Shown piece by piece: positions 43,581 to 52,400 of a stretch of 64,000 nt of DNA (position 1 is the first letter of the stretch; the number at the start of each line of letters is the position of its first letter). A model generated the notes under the pieces. That model saw only the letters and a program-made list of their open reading frames with translations. It had not been told where the DNA came from and did not search any database. The stretch spans positions 30,904 through 94,903 of the forward strand of contig JAJEDI010000053.1 in NCBI GenBank assembly GCA_022821585.1, given 5' to 3'. The position numbers and the translations under genes were made by a program. The stretch is from Caldilineaceae bacterium. GTDB lineage: Bacteria > Chloroflexota > Anaerolineae > Caldilineales > Caldilineaceae.

Positions 43581-44786
43581 ATGCGTCACGCTCTGTCCCA
43601 TATCACCATTCTCGACCTTTCCCGAGTCCTCGCCGGCCCCTATGCCACCATGACCCTGGGCGATTTCGGCGCCGAGGTCATAAAGATCGAGCAGCCCGGC
43701 CGGGGGGACGACTCCCGCCACTGGGGCCCCCCATTTACCCACGGCGGGCAGAGCGCATACTTCCTCTGTGCCAATCGCAACAAGCGCAGCCTCACCTTGA
43801 ATCTGAAGACCGAAGCCGGTCGGAAAATCTTCCGGCAACTGGCCGCGCAAGCCGATGTCGTTGTCGAGAACTTCAAGGCCGGCGGCATGGAGCGCTTGGG
43901 GCTGGGCTATGAACGCCTCCGCTCCGACAATCCTGGCCTGATCTACTGCGCCATCACCGGCTACGGCCAGACCGGCCCTGACCGGGCGCTGCCCGGCTAT
44001 GACACCGTTATCCAGGCCCAGGGCGGTATCATGAGCATAACCGGTCCGACAAGCGAGGGATCCGACGGCGAACCCTTCAAGGTGGGAGTCGCCATCGTCG
44101 ACATCACCGCCGGTCTGCAGGCGGCGGTGGCGATTCTGACGGCCCTGCAGCATCGTGATCGGACCGGCGAAGGCCAGCAAATCGATATCGCACTCTATGA
44201 CACGCAGTTGAGCTGGCTTGCTAACGTCGCCAGCGGCTATCTCCTATCCGGCGATCCGCCCCGCCGCTACGCCAACGCCCATGGCACCGTCGTGCCCTAT
44301 CAGACATTCGCTACCGCCGACGGCCATCTCATGCTGGCGGTGGGCAACGACAGTCAGTTCGCTTCACTGGCAGAGGTCGTCGGGGAGCCCGCCTGGGCAA
44401 AAGACGAACGCTTTGCCACAAATCCGGCCCGCGTGCGCTTTCGCGAACTGCTTATCCCGGCGTTGGAGGACCACTTCCGCCAAGACGCCACCGGCGAGTG
44501 GATCGAACGGCTGCGCGCGGCGGGCGTGCCCTGCGGCCCGGTCAACGACATCCCCACCGCGTTGGCGGCACCCCAATCCCAACACCGGCAGATGGTGCAA
44601 ACACTGGTCGACGGCAACGGAGACAGGATCAGACTGGTCGGGCCGGTGCCCAAGCTGGACAGCACGCCCGCACAAATATTTCGCCCACCGCCCCTGCTGG
44701 GCGAGCATACTAATGAGCTGCTGCAGGAAAAGCTGGCTCTGAATGAAGTGGAGATCCAGGCGCTGCATGACGACGGCGTAGTGTGA
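43581..44786 (+). CDS. CaiB/BaiF (family III) CoA-transferase
   Basis: Transfers CoA between carboxylates through an aspartyl-CoA thioester. 401 aa. The N-terminus has the family's LDLSRVLAGPYATMTLGDFG and GAEVIKIEQPGRGDD. The catalytic Asp is most likely D174 in VGVAIVDITAGLQAA, equivalent to D169 of formyl-CoA transferase. Further signatures are VVENFKAGGMERLGLGYE and ITGYGQTGPDRALPGYD. The acyl substrates are not predictable. Its first ~60 bp were copied in the upstream tandem duplication. Confidence 0.93.
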   Translation: MRHALSHITILDLSRVLAGPYATMTLGDFGAEVIKIEQPGRGDDSRHWGPPFTHGGQSAYFLCANRNKRSLTLNLKTEAGRKIFRQLAAQADVVVENFKAGGMERLGLGYERLRSDNPGLIYCAITGYGQTGPDRALPGYDTVIQAQGGIMSITGPTSEGSDGEPFKVGVAIVDITAGLQAAVAILTALQHRDRTGEGQQIDIALYDTQLSWLANVASGYLLSGDPPRRYANAHGTVVPYQTFATADGHLMLAVGNDSQFASLAEVVGEPAWAKDERFATNPARVRFRELLIPALEDHFRQDATGEWIERLRAAGVPCGPVNDIPTALAAPQSQHRQMVQTLVDGNGDRIRLVGPVPKLDSTPAQIFRPPPLLGEHTNELLQEKLALNEVEIQALHDDGVV

Positions 44787-44827
44787 CGCACATGAGAATA
44801 TGGATTACCCGATTTTCCGGACCCACT

Positions 44828-44856
44828 TTGTCAAGCATTTGCCCCTGGGATATACT
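44828..44856 (+). promoter_or_regulatory. Sigma70-type promoter of the DUF898-like gene
   Basis: TTGTCA (44828-44833), 17-nt spacer, TATACT (44851-44856) set in a small palindrome GGATATACTATCC. It lies 69 nt before the ATG. Confidence 0.66.
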
Positions 44857-44924
44857 ATCCTGACAGCTTTGAACGATCCCCCGTGGAGTTCAACTGATCT
44901 CTCTCTACTCGGAAGGATTCTGCC

Positions 44925-46115
44925 ATGCCTATCAACCTGGAGTTTCGCGGCCGCTGGCTGAATGTATACGGAAACCTGATTCTGATTGCATTCCTTTCAG
45001 GGATTACCCTGCTCATTTACGTACCCTGGGGATATGCCCGCTGGCAACGAATCGTCACCGAAAGCACATATTTCGAGGACCAGCAGTTGGAGTTTGACGG
45101 CTCCGGTGCAGAGGTGTTCGTGCAGTTCATTGTCATCGGATTCTACACGCTGATTACCCTTGGTCTATACGTAATTCTTGGTTTCTCTGCAACCAGGATG
45201 CTTCGCTGGCAATACGCGCATACGCTTACACCAAACGGACTGCGCCTGGAATATGAGGGCAAGACGATCGATATCTTCTGGGAATGGTTCCTGCTCGTTC
45301 TCCTTACGCCGCTGACTTTAGGGCTCTACTACTACTGGGGGCGCAATCGTATACGCAGTCAGATTCTGAACAATGTGTCCATAAGCGACCAGCCGGTCCA
45401 GTTCTCCACGACGGCGGGGGACTACTTTCTAGCCGTTTTGGGCAATTGGGTGATGACGGTCTTCGCTCTGGTTCTATATGGCGCGCTGGGCTACTTCCTG
45501 CGTCTACAGGTTTTGGACAACGGCCCCTTTGCGGCGCAACTCGAAAGCATCGGCGCCGGTCTTCCCTTCATGGATTTGGTCAATCTGCTGGTGCTCGTAG
45601 TTGCCCTCGGCATCTATGCCTTGCTGGGTCTCGCCCTTTTGGGTATGGCCATCGTACGTTTTCGCGCTTGGGAAGTGAACCGCACTCTTCTGCCCCCGCC
45701 GATGCGTTCGCGTTCGCCCAGGTCGGCAGTGTCCACACCGGTCAGCGCGCTGGCCGGCGCACCTCCGCCCGTCTCCGACCTGACCGACAGCGTTCCTCAG
45801 GAGAGCGAACTGCTTTACCAAGAAAGTGATCCGTCCCCTGTAGCCGGCAGCGATTTCGTGGTCGATACACCTGGCCGGCCCCTGCCTATCCCGCAAGAAG
45901 AGGACGAGGACGAATATTACGACTTCGCCGAATTCTCCACCCAGGCGGGCCAGGAACCGGATGTGAACACCGGCGACGAGCGAACCGACTGGAGCAGTGA
46001 GCAGTGGGCTCGCCCCCAGACTGTCGCCCCCGTAACCGGAGAAGAGGAAGGGGAGGAGGGTCAGCAGGCTGCGGAAGATGACGAAGAGAACTTCGGTTCA
46101 TCCAGTACCGCGTAG
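44925..46115 (+). CDS. DUF898 (YjgN)-like membrane protein with acidic tail
   Basis: A 396-aa inner-membrane protein of unknown function. It contains two DUF898-like modules: a membrane helix pair followed by a basic motif, first YVPWGYARWQRIVTESTYFE (about 33-52) and then YYYWGRNRIRSQILNNVSIS (about 138-157). Further helices are at about 70-95, 120-140, 165-190 and 215-240. The C-terminal ~150 residues are acidic, Pro/Glu-rich and probably disordered (QEEDEDEYYDFAEF). YjgN proteins have no settled role. It has its own promoter and is convergent with selD. Confidence 0.72.
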   Translation: MPINLEFRGRWLNVYGNLILIAFLSGITLLIYVPWGYARWQRIVTESTYFEDQQLEFDGSGAEVFVQFIVIGFYTLITLGLYVILGFSATRMLRWQYAHTLTPNGLRLEYEGKTIDIFWEWFLLVLLTPLTLGLYYYWGRNRIRSQILNNVSISDQPVQFSTTAGDYFLAVLGNWVMTVFALVLYGALGYFLRLQVLDNGPFAAQLESIGAGLPFMDLVNLLVLVVALGIYALLGLALLGMAIVRFRAWEVNRTLLPPPMRSRSPRSAVSTPVSALAGAPPPVSDLTDSVPQESELLYQESDPSPVAGSDFVVDTPGRPLPIPQEEDEDEYYDFAEFSTQAGQEPDVNTGDERTDWSSEQWARPQTVAPVTGEEEGEEGQQAAEDDEENFGSSSTA

Positions 46116-46244
46116 AGAACCCCGTTGTCAGGTTATTGCGTACAGGGATTTCGAATCGGGTAGAGGCGCTGGAGACGCTCGTGCGTAGACGTGCTTGCTG
46201 CGTCCACCCCATCACGGCTTAGGCGGCCGCAACGCCGTGGTTTC

Positions 46245-47369
46245 CTAGAAGAGCTTAATCACCGGCTGATCCCCATGAGCCGGCTCAACCGTTCCGATTT
46301 CCCAGAAGTGTTGTTCACTCCCCTCGCATACGTCTCGGAATCGACCGAGACCCGAAGGCGGAACCGCAAGCAGAAGACCTCCACTTGTTTCAGCCTCCCA
46401 TAGCAGTGTCCTATGCGCCGCGGTCGCGCTGGGAGCCGCAGCCACGTGTGCCCCAAAGTGCTCAGGATTGCGCGCGCTTCCTCTGGTCAGATAGCCGGCC
46501 TCGATATAATCGAAGACCCCGGGCAGGGCCGGCACACTCTCCGCCTCGATCTGGAGTTGAACCGGCGACTCAGCTGCAGATGCCGTCGCCAGTTCGACCG
46601 CGTGGCCCAACAGGCCGTAGCCGGTGATATCCGTGCCGCTCCGTGCACCCGCGGCACAGCCTGCATGAGCCGCCGCACGGTTCAACCAGGTCATGGAACT
46701 GATAGCCTGTTCAAGATGGGCAGGCGCTAAGTCCGGCTTTCCCAGGGCCCGCCGCGCTTCGCGGGATGCCGAACTCTCGGCCTGGCCCGTGAGCTTGGCT
46801 GCCGTGGTTATGATGCCGGTGCCCAGCGGTTTGGTCAGGACCAAATGATCGCCTGCTGCTGCGTTTCCCTTGCGAAATAGCGAGTCGGGGGCGGCGACGC
46901 CTGTGACGCTCAAGCCATAGAACGGCTCCGGATTGGTCACCGTATGTCCTCCGGCGATGGCAGCATCCGCCTCCTGCACTTTGGCCGCGCCTCCCGCCAG
47001 GATTTCCGCCACCACTTCGGCCGGCAAATCTTCCGGAAACCCGGCAATGTTAAGGCAGACACGTACCTCTCCGCCCATCGCGTACACGTCGCTCATGGAG
47101 TTGGCCGCAGCAATCGCCCCATAAGTCCAGGGATCGTCGACTATGGGCGTGAAGAAGTCGGTCGTCTGGATGAGAACCCTCTCGTCATCCAGACGGTAGA
47201 CCGCCGCATCGTCAGGTTTGCCCAACCCGATGAGAACGTCAGGATATTCAGCTTGCGGAAAGACCGCAGCCATCTGTCGCACGACCTGCGACAACGCCCC
47301 GGGAGGGAGCTTTGAGGCTCAACCCGCGCAGGCGACGCGCGCAGTAAGCGGTAAGGTCGTCTCTGTCAT
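46245..47369 (-). CDS. selD: Selenide, water dikinase (selenophosphate synthase), probable selenoprotein with UGA = Sec17
   Basis: Makes selenophosphate from selenide and ATP for Sec and seleno-tRNA synthesis. The conventional open frame starts only at 47294. In the same frame upstream an ATG at 47369 begins MTETTLPLTARVACAG, then TGA (47319-47321), then ASKLPPGALSQVV, exactly the SelD active-site segment. The UGA sits at residue 17 and the essential Lys at 20, the numbering of C17 and K20 in E. coli SelD. Total 374 aa. A SECIS-like hairpin follows the UGA. The body has the PurM-like ATP motifs: GKPDDAAVY, QTTDFFTPIVDDPW, NSMSDVYAMGG, AGGHTV and GTDITGYGLLGHA. Confidence 0.9.
47275..47293 (-). 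promoter_or_regulatory. SECIS-like hairpin of selD
   Basis: A 7-bp perfect stem UGUCGCA/UGCGACA closing a GGUCG loop, with the loop beginning 32 nt after the UGA. The core GCAGGUC...UGC closely resembles the E. coli fdhF SECIS (UUGCAGGUCUGCA). The distance lies within the range I recall for bacterial SECIS elements. Confidence 0.72.
47319..47321 (-). other. In-frame UGA predicted to encode selenocysteine in SelD
   Basis: TGA on the minus strand at codon 17 of selD, the position of the catalytic Cys/Sec of the family, in the context CAG-U-ASK. Confidence 0.78.
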
Positions 47370-47406
47370 CTCTCTGCGTCCTGAGTCGTTCCAATCCTGC
47401 TTTACA

Positions 47407-47415
47407 ATTCTAACA
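47407..47415 (-). promoter_or_regulatory. Possible extended -10 of selD
   Basis: On the minus strand TGTTAGAAT (TG, one base, TAGAAT), about 40 nt before the ATG at 47369. No clear -35. Confidence 0.35.
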
Positions 47416-47674
47416 CAGGCCCGTGCTGAACCGCTCACGACTGCGGCCCGCTACGGTAACTATACAAATTGCACGTCGAATGCGGACAAGCCCGCTGAAA
47501 AGTCACCTATGGCGGTCAAACCATCCAGCGAAACAGAAAAATCATTATGCAATTTGCATAGTGAAACAGGCCTGAAATTGGGGTATAGTTGTCTCAAGTG
47601 GTTGAAGCTGGTGTCGAGTGGGGTCGGCATCTCAAAAGCTTCTACCGCGACTATTCTCCTTCCTTCCTCCTTTT

Positions 47675-47706
47675 GGGGCCCCGACAGAGCCTGTTGTCGG
47701 GGCCCC
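47675..47706. terminator. 12-bp perfect GC-rich hairpin downstream of hsp20
   Basis: Arms GGGGCCCCGACA and TGTCGGGGCCCC around an 8-nt loop. No U tract follows on either strand (TTTT precedes it on the plus strand), so it could be a back-up terminator, an mRNA stabiliser or a small RNA end. Confidence 0.45.
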
Positions 47707-47740
47707 TCCCCTCACATTCGGAACTGAGTCGAAATACAAG

Positions 47741-47772
47741 AAGAGGCACCGGCCTCACAGCCAGTGCCTCTT
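47741..47772 (-). terminator. Terminator hairpin of hsp20
   Basis: Arms AAGAGGCAC(T)GGC and GCC(G)GTGCCTCTT, nine outer pairs perfect. It lies 33 nt past the hsp20 stop and is followed on the minus strand by CTTGTATTTC. Confidence 0.6.
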
Positions 47773-47804
47773 GGGGTCTTTCTTCTCTGCAATCGAGAGT
47801 CGGT

Positions 47805-48278
47805 CTAGGCTGCAACCGCCTCTTCACTTGTGCCGCGCACCGCAATGATCCGGGGCCTGACCTCGTCTGCCTTCGGCAGGGTCAGGGTGAGAACGCCGTC
47901 CTCGTAACCGGCGCTGATGTCGTCGGCGTTTACCCCTGCCGGCAACGTGATCCTGCGCACGAACCTGCCGAAACTGCGCTCCCGCAGATGCCACTTTGCG
48001 TTTTCCTCAACGCTTTCCGCCTGGGTCTCGCCCTGGATGGTAAGCGAATTCTCCGAAAAACTAATCTCAAGGTCGGCCGGGTCGATGCCGGGAAGTGACG
48101 CCGTCACACTGTAGCTGTTGTCATCCTCGCTGACATCCAGCGGCAGGCGCATGTGGCCGCCTTCGCCGTTGCCTTGCCATCCAGCCGGCTCCCGGAAAAG
48201 ATCACCCACGAGCTGGTCCATCTGATTGCGCACCGATATCATCTCACGGAACGGGTCCCATCGTACGATTCTACTCAT
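47805..48278 (-). CDS. Small heat shock protein (Hsp20/alpha-crystallin)
   Basis: ATP-independent holdase chaperone, 157 aa. It begins with RIVRWDPFREM, typical of bacterial class A Hsp20. The alpha-crystallin domain (about 45-140) has YSVTASLPGIDPADLEISF, FGRFVRRITLPAGVNADDI and the signature GVLTLTLPK near the end. The short C-terminal tail has RIIAV, close to the I-x-I anchoring motif. CAGGAGG precedes the ATG. Probably heat-regulated, but no CIRCE or HAIR-type operator was seen. Confidence 0.94.
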   Translation of the reverse strand: MSRIVRWDPFREMISVRNQMDQLVGDLFREPAGWQGNGEGGHMRLPLDVSEDDNSYSVTASLPGIDPADLEISFSENSLTIQGETQAESVEENAKWHLRERSFGRFVRRITLPAGVNADDISAGYEDGVLTLTLPKADEVRPRIIAVRGTSEEAVAA

Positions 48279-48332
48279 TGTGTGCCTCCTGCACTTTTCT
48301 TTTAGCGCCGGCGCTTCTGCTCAAAGGCGCTA

Positions 48333-48362
48333 TCAATACTGACCGTTTTGTGTGAATTTCAA
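48333..48362 (-). promoter_or_regulatory. Possible promoter of hsp20
   Basis: On the minus strand TTGAAA (48357-48362), an 18-nt spacer and TATTGA (48333-48338), about 55 nt before the start codon. Confidence 0.42.
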
Positions 48363-48663
48363 TGTGGCCGCCCAACCGCCACATGCATCTATCAGGATAA
48401 CCGCCCAACATTAGATTGAAGTCAACGCAAAGTTAGAGGAACATAAGTGCACCGTATAAGAAAAGTAAGAGGCTCGCATCGATATCGGTGTCGGAAATGC
48501 TTTGTCTGCAGTGCGTGATTGGGGTATGATGATGGGAAAGAACACGTGTGCGAGACAAGAGTCAGGGGGCCGCCCCGCGAAGCTGACCAATTCAGTAGCG
48601 AACGTCGGTCCCCTGACAGAAAAGTTCTACACCGGTGAGGTGGATGTGAGTACAATAAACCCG
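48363..48663. other. Divergent intergenic region
   Basis: About 300 bp between hsp20 (minus) and the decayed gene (plus). It contains the promoter listed at 48502-48530. Nothing else recognised. Confidence 0.45.
48502..48530 (+). promoter_or_regulatory. Promoter-like pair upstream of the decayed gene
   Basis: TTGTCT (48502-48507), 17-nt spacer, TATGAT (48525-48530). Confidence 0.52.
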
Positions 48664-49330
48664 ATGGAGGATCTGGCCCAAGTTCTCGACGAGCACCCTG
48701 AATGTTTTGAAGCCCTGTGCGCGCGGCTTCCCTCGCGAAAACTACTGGATCTCCCTCACAGCCTTGCCATGCTTTGCAGCAGAGGCGCGGGAGTCTAAGC
48801 TTCGGATGGACCGATTCTTGGCTACCATCAACAATCGATTCGATGCAATCATCGCACGGTTGGATGGGCACGGAGTCATACTGAAGAAGATTATTGACGA
48901 TCTGGGCCAGTTAAAAGGCGCCTGCGCCAAAAAGGCCGCGCTCGAGGGCGCCTCCGCCATCGCTAGGGATCTGGGCCTTCGGAGGACGAAGAATCTCTCG
49001 TCGGAAAAACTACAGGATCTGATCGATTCAGCCGACACAGCAAATATCTACGTTGATGATCTGAGAAGTTTCCGCGTGGCCGACCTGATCATGGAAGCCA
49101 CGGCAGAGGACGGTGAAGTCTGCTACGTCGCAGTGGAAATCTCCTACACCGCAAGTGGCAGGGACACCAAAAGGGCCCTCCGTAATGCCGAATTCATGAC
49201 CCGGTTCACCGGCAAGCGCGCATTCGCGGTCGTCTCCGGCCTCTTTCGGGACGACCGAATCTAGGACATTATCGAGTCCGGTGAACTCTTCTGGCATCAA
49301 CTGACGCCCGAGCAACTTGAAGCGGAGTGA
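48664..49330 (+). pseudogene. Decayed gene of an uncharacterised PD-(D/E)XK-like family
   Basis: Three in-order fragments of one protein. ATG 48664 encodes MEDLAQVLDEHPECFEALCA... and runs out of frame near 48780. The next frame continues ESKLRMDRFLATINNRFDAI, a coiled region, then VEISYTASGRDTKRALRNAE and FTGKRAFAVVSG, and meets TAG at 49262. The same frame then reads DIIESGELFWHQLTPEQLEAE to a TGA at 49328. The stop probably replaced a Gln codon (CAG to TAG). The family is a common hypothetical protein in Chloroflexota and cyanobacteria whose E-x-S core resembles a nuclease fold; that resemblance is tentative. Confidence 0.7.
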
Positions 49331-49366
49331 CAGCCCAATGCACTACCTCCTCGCTATGCCTGCGCG

Positions 49367-49396
49367 TTGTCTGCGGTAGCGGTCTTGATGTAAGAT
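49367..49396 (+). promoter_or_regulatory. Candidate promoter of dnaE
   Basis: TTGTCT (49367-49372), 18-nt spacer, TAAGAT (49391-49396), 71 nt before the ATG. The ATG itself has no Shine-Dalgarno. Confidence 0.48.
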
Positions 49397-49466
49397 TGGA
49401 ACAGCCTTATCCATGCCGCCCTCGCGAAGGGCGCGGCCTTCATCTTCCTGACCTCCCAACCCTCCT

Positions 49467-52400
49467 ATGTCCAACGATTTTGTCCATCTCCACACCCATT
49501 CCGAGTACTCCCTCCTCGACGGCCTAGGCCGCATCGACGATCTCGTCAACGAGGCCGCGCGTTTGGGACATAAAGCGCTTGCCCTGACCGATCACGGTGC
49601 CATGCACGGCGTCATCGAGTTCTTCCGCGCCTGCCGAAGCGCTGAGATCAAACCGATTATCGGCGTGGAGGCCTACCAGACCCTCTGGCAACGGCCAATG
49701 GGCGGCCGCGATCCACAGCTCGATAAGGAAAACTATCATCTGCTGCTCCTCGCCAGAAATATGACCGGCTACCGCAATATCCTGAAGATAGTTAGCCGCA
49801 GCAATACCGATGGATTCTATTACAAGCCCCGTGTCGACCATGACTTCCTGGCTGCTCACGCCGATGGAATCCTGTGCACCACCGGCTGTCTCGGCGCGGA
49901 GGTGCCCGCCCTCTTGTCCCAGGGCAAAGAGAAAGAGGCTTACGAGCGCCTGGGGTGGTATAAGGATGTCTTCGGCAAGGAAAACTTTTTCATTGAAGTT
50001 CAGGAACACAATATCCCTGAGCTGCAGGAAGTGAATCGCACCCTCATTCCTTGGGCCGATAAGTTCGACCTGGACCTGCTGGTGACCAACGATGTTCACT
50101 ATGTGAGTGAGAACGATGCCTCCCCACATGAAGTTCTGCTGTGCGTGCAGACGAATGCCAAGCTGAACGATGAAAAACGGATGCGGCTCAGCGACCAGAG
50201 CTACTTCCTCAAAAGCCGCCAACAGATGGAAGACACCTTCCGCCCCCTTCTCGATCTCCCTGCCTCCGCCTTCGACAACACCCTCCTCGTCGCCGAAAAG
50301 TGTGACGTCGATCTGGAAGACGACGAATATCACCTTCCCGAAATGGAAATCCCGGAGGGCTTCACCTATGAGACCTACCTGCGCCATCTGACCGACCGGG
50401 GCGTCCAGCGCCTGTATGGCGACCGGGCCGGCGACGAAGATGTGCAGGAGCGCAAAGAGCGGGAGCTGCGCATCATTCACGAAATGGGATTCGATGTTTA
50501 CTTCCTCATCGTGGCCGACCTGTGCGACTTTGCCCGCAGCCGCAATATCTGGTGGACCTTGCGCGGCTCCGGGGCAGGTTCATTGGTCGCCTACTGTATC
50601 GGTATCACCGGGCTTGATCCGATTCATAACAATCTCATCTTTGAACGCTTTCTGAACCCCGGCCGCGTGACAATGCCCGACTTCGACCTCGACTTCCCCG
50701 ACGATCAACGGGAAGAGATGATCCGCTACACAGTCGAAAAATACGGCTCCGATCAAGTTGCCCAAATCGCCACCTTTGGCCGCATGAAGGCCCGCGCCGC
50801 CATTCGCGATGTCGGGCGCGCCCAGGATATCGCCCTGGATGATGTCGACCGCATCGCCAAAATGATCCCGGCAATTCCCGGAAATCCGGCGACGATTCAG
50901 GACGTCCTGACCGAAGGCCATGAGTTCTACGATCCCGAGCTCAAAGAGCTCTACGGCAAAGATGGCTGGGAACGTTCTCTCCTGGATACCTCGATGCAGC
51001 TTGAAGGCGTTGCCCGCCACGCCGGCATTCACGCCGCCGCCGTCATCGTCGCCGATAAAGACCTGACCAACTACACCCCTCTGATGCGCGGCTCACGAGG
51101 GGCGATTACCCAGACAATTACACAGTTTGAATTCCCTGTCCTCGAATCGTTGGGCCTGCTCAAAATCGACTTCCTTGGGCTGAGCACGCTGACCGTTATG
51201 CGCGAAGCCTGCCGACTCATCAAAGAGAACCTTGGCATCGAATACGGCCTCGACTCCATCCCAATCGAAGGCCCGGAGGCCGAGCCCGCATTCCGCCTGC
51301 TGTCCAGCGGTGAAGTGAGCGGCGTCTTCCAGGTGGAATCTCCGGGGATGAGGCGTGTGCTCACCGACATGAAGCCCACCGCCTTCGAGCACATCATCGC
51401 CACTATCTCGCTCTATCGACCGGGCCCGATGGAGTACATCCCCAACTATATCAAGCGGATGCACGGCGAAGAGGAGATGGAAGTAAAACATCCCGCCCTC
51501 AAACCGATCCTGGCGGAGACCTACGGGATCATCGTCTACCAGGAACAGATCATTCAGATTCTGAACCAGCTGGCCGACTATACACCAGGTGAGGCCGACC
51601 TGGTGCGGCAGGCCGTCAGCAAGAAGGACGCTTCGAAGATCGAGTATCACAAGGCCCTCTTCATCGGCGGCTGCGACAAAAACGGCATCTCCGCTAGCGA
51701 GGCACAGGCCATCTACGCAGACATCGAATTCTTTGCTCGCTACGGCTTCAACAAGGCCCACGCAGCCGACTACGCCGTCATCACCGTGCAGACCGCCTAC
51801 CTGAAGGCCAAATATCCGGTCGAGTACATGGCAGCGCTCCTTCTTGTCGAGCGGGACAAGACAGAGAAGGTGATCAACTTCATCCAGGAATGCCGCCGTA
51901 TGGGCATTCACGTGCTCCCCCCCGACGTGAACCACAGCGGCCTCGATTTCGCGATTCAGGATCTGCCGGAGGACGCCGAGCAGGAGAAGCTGCCTAAGGA
52001 CCCGACGCTGGCATATGAATTCCCGGTGCACGCAGAGTCTGCCATCCGCTTTGGCATGGCCGCTGTCAAGAATGTGGGCGTCGGCCCCGTGCAGGCAATC
52101 CTGGACGCCCGCACCGAGGGCGGCCCCTTCCTCAACCTTGAGGACCTCTGCGACCGCGTCGATCTGCGCCAGGTGAACAAACGCTCCCTCGAATGTCTGA
52201 TCAAGGTGGGCGCCTTCGACCGCTTTGGCCAGCAGTTCGAAAAGGGAAAGGGGCAACTCCGCCGCCAGCTACTCGAAGTAATCGACCAGTGCATCGCCCG
52301 TTCGGCCGCCACCCACAGCGCCAGGGAGAGCGGGCAGCTGTCAATGTTCGATCTCTTCGCCGGCGCCGGTGGAGAAGCGCAGCCGGAGCAATTTCCAATC

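Larger units (their letters stand above)
47370..47804. other. hsp20-selD intergenic region with two hairpins
   Basis: 435 bp containing the hsp20 terminator, a second very stable hairpin (47675-47706), a small palindrome TATGCAATTTGCATA near 47547 and the likely selD promoter. No gene seen. Confidence 0.5.

Noticed and set aside
51093..52256. 387-aa open frame on the minus strand
   Set aside because: Antisense to the conserved palm and fingers region of dnaE.
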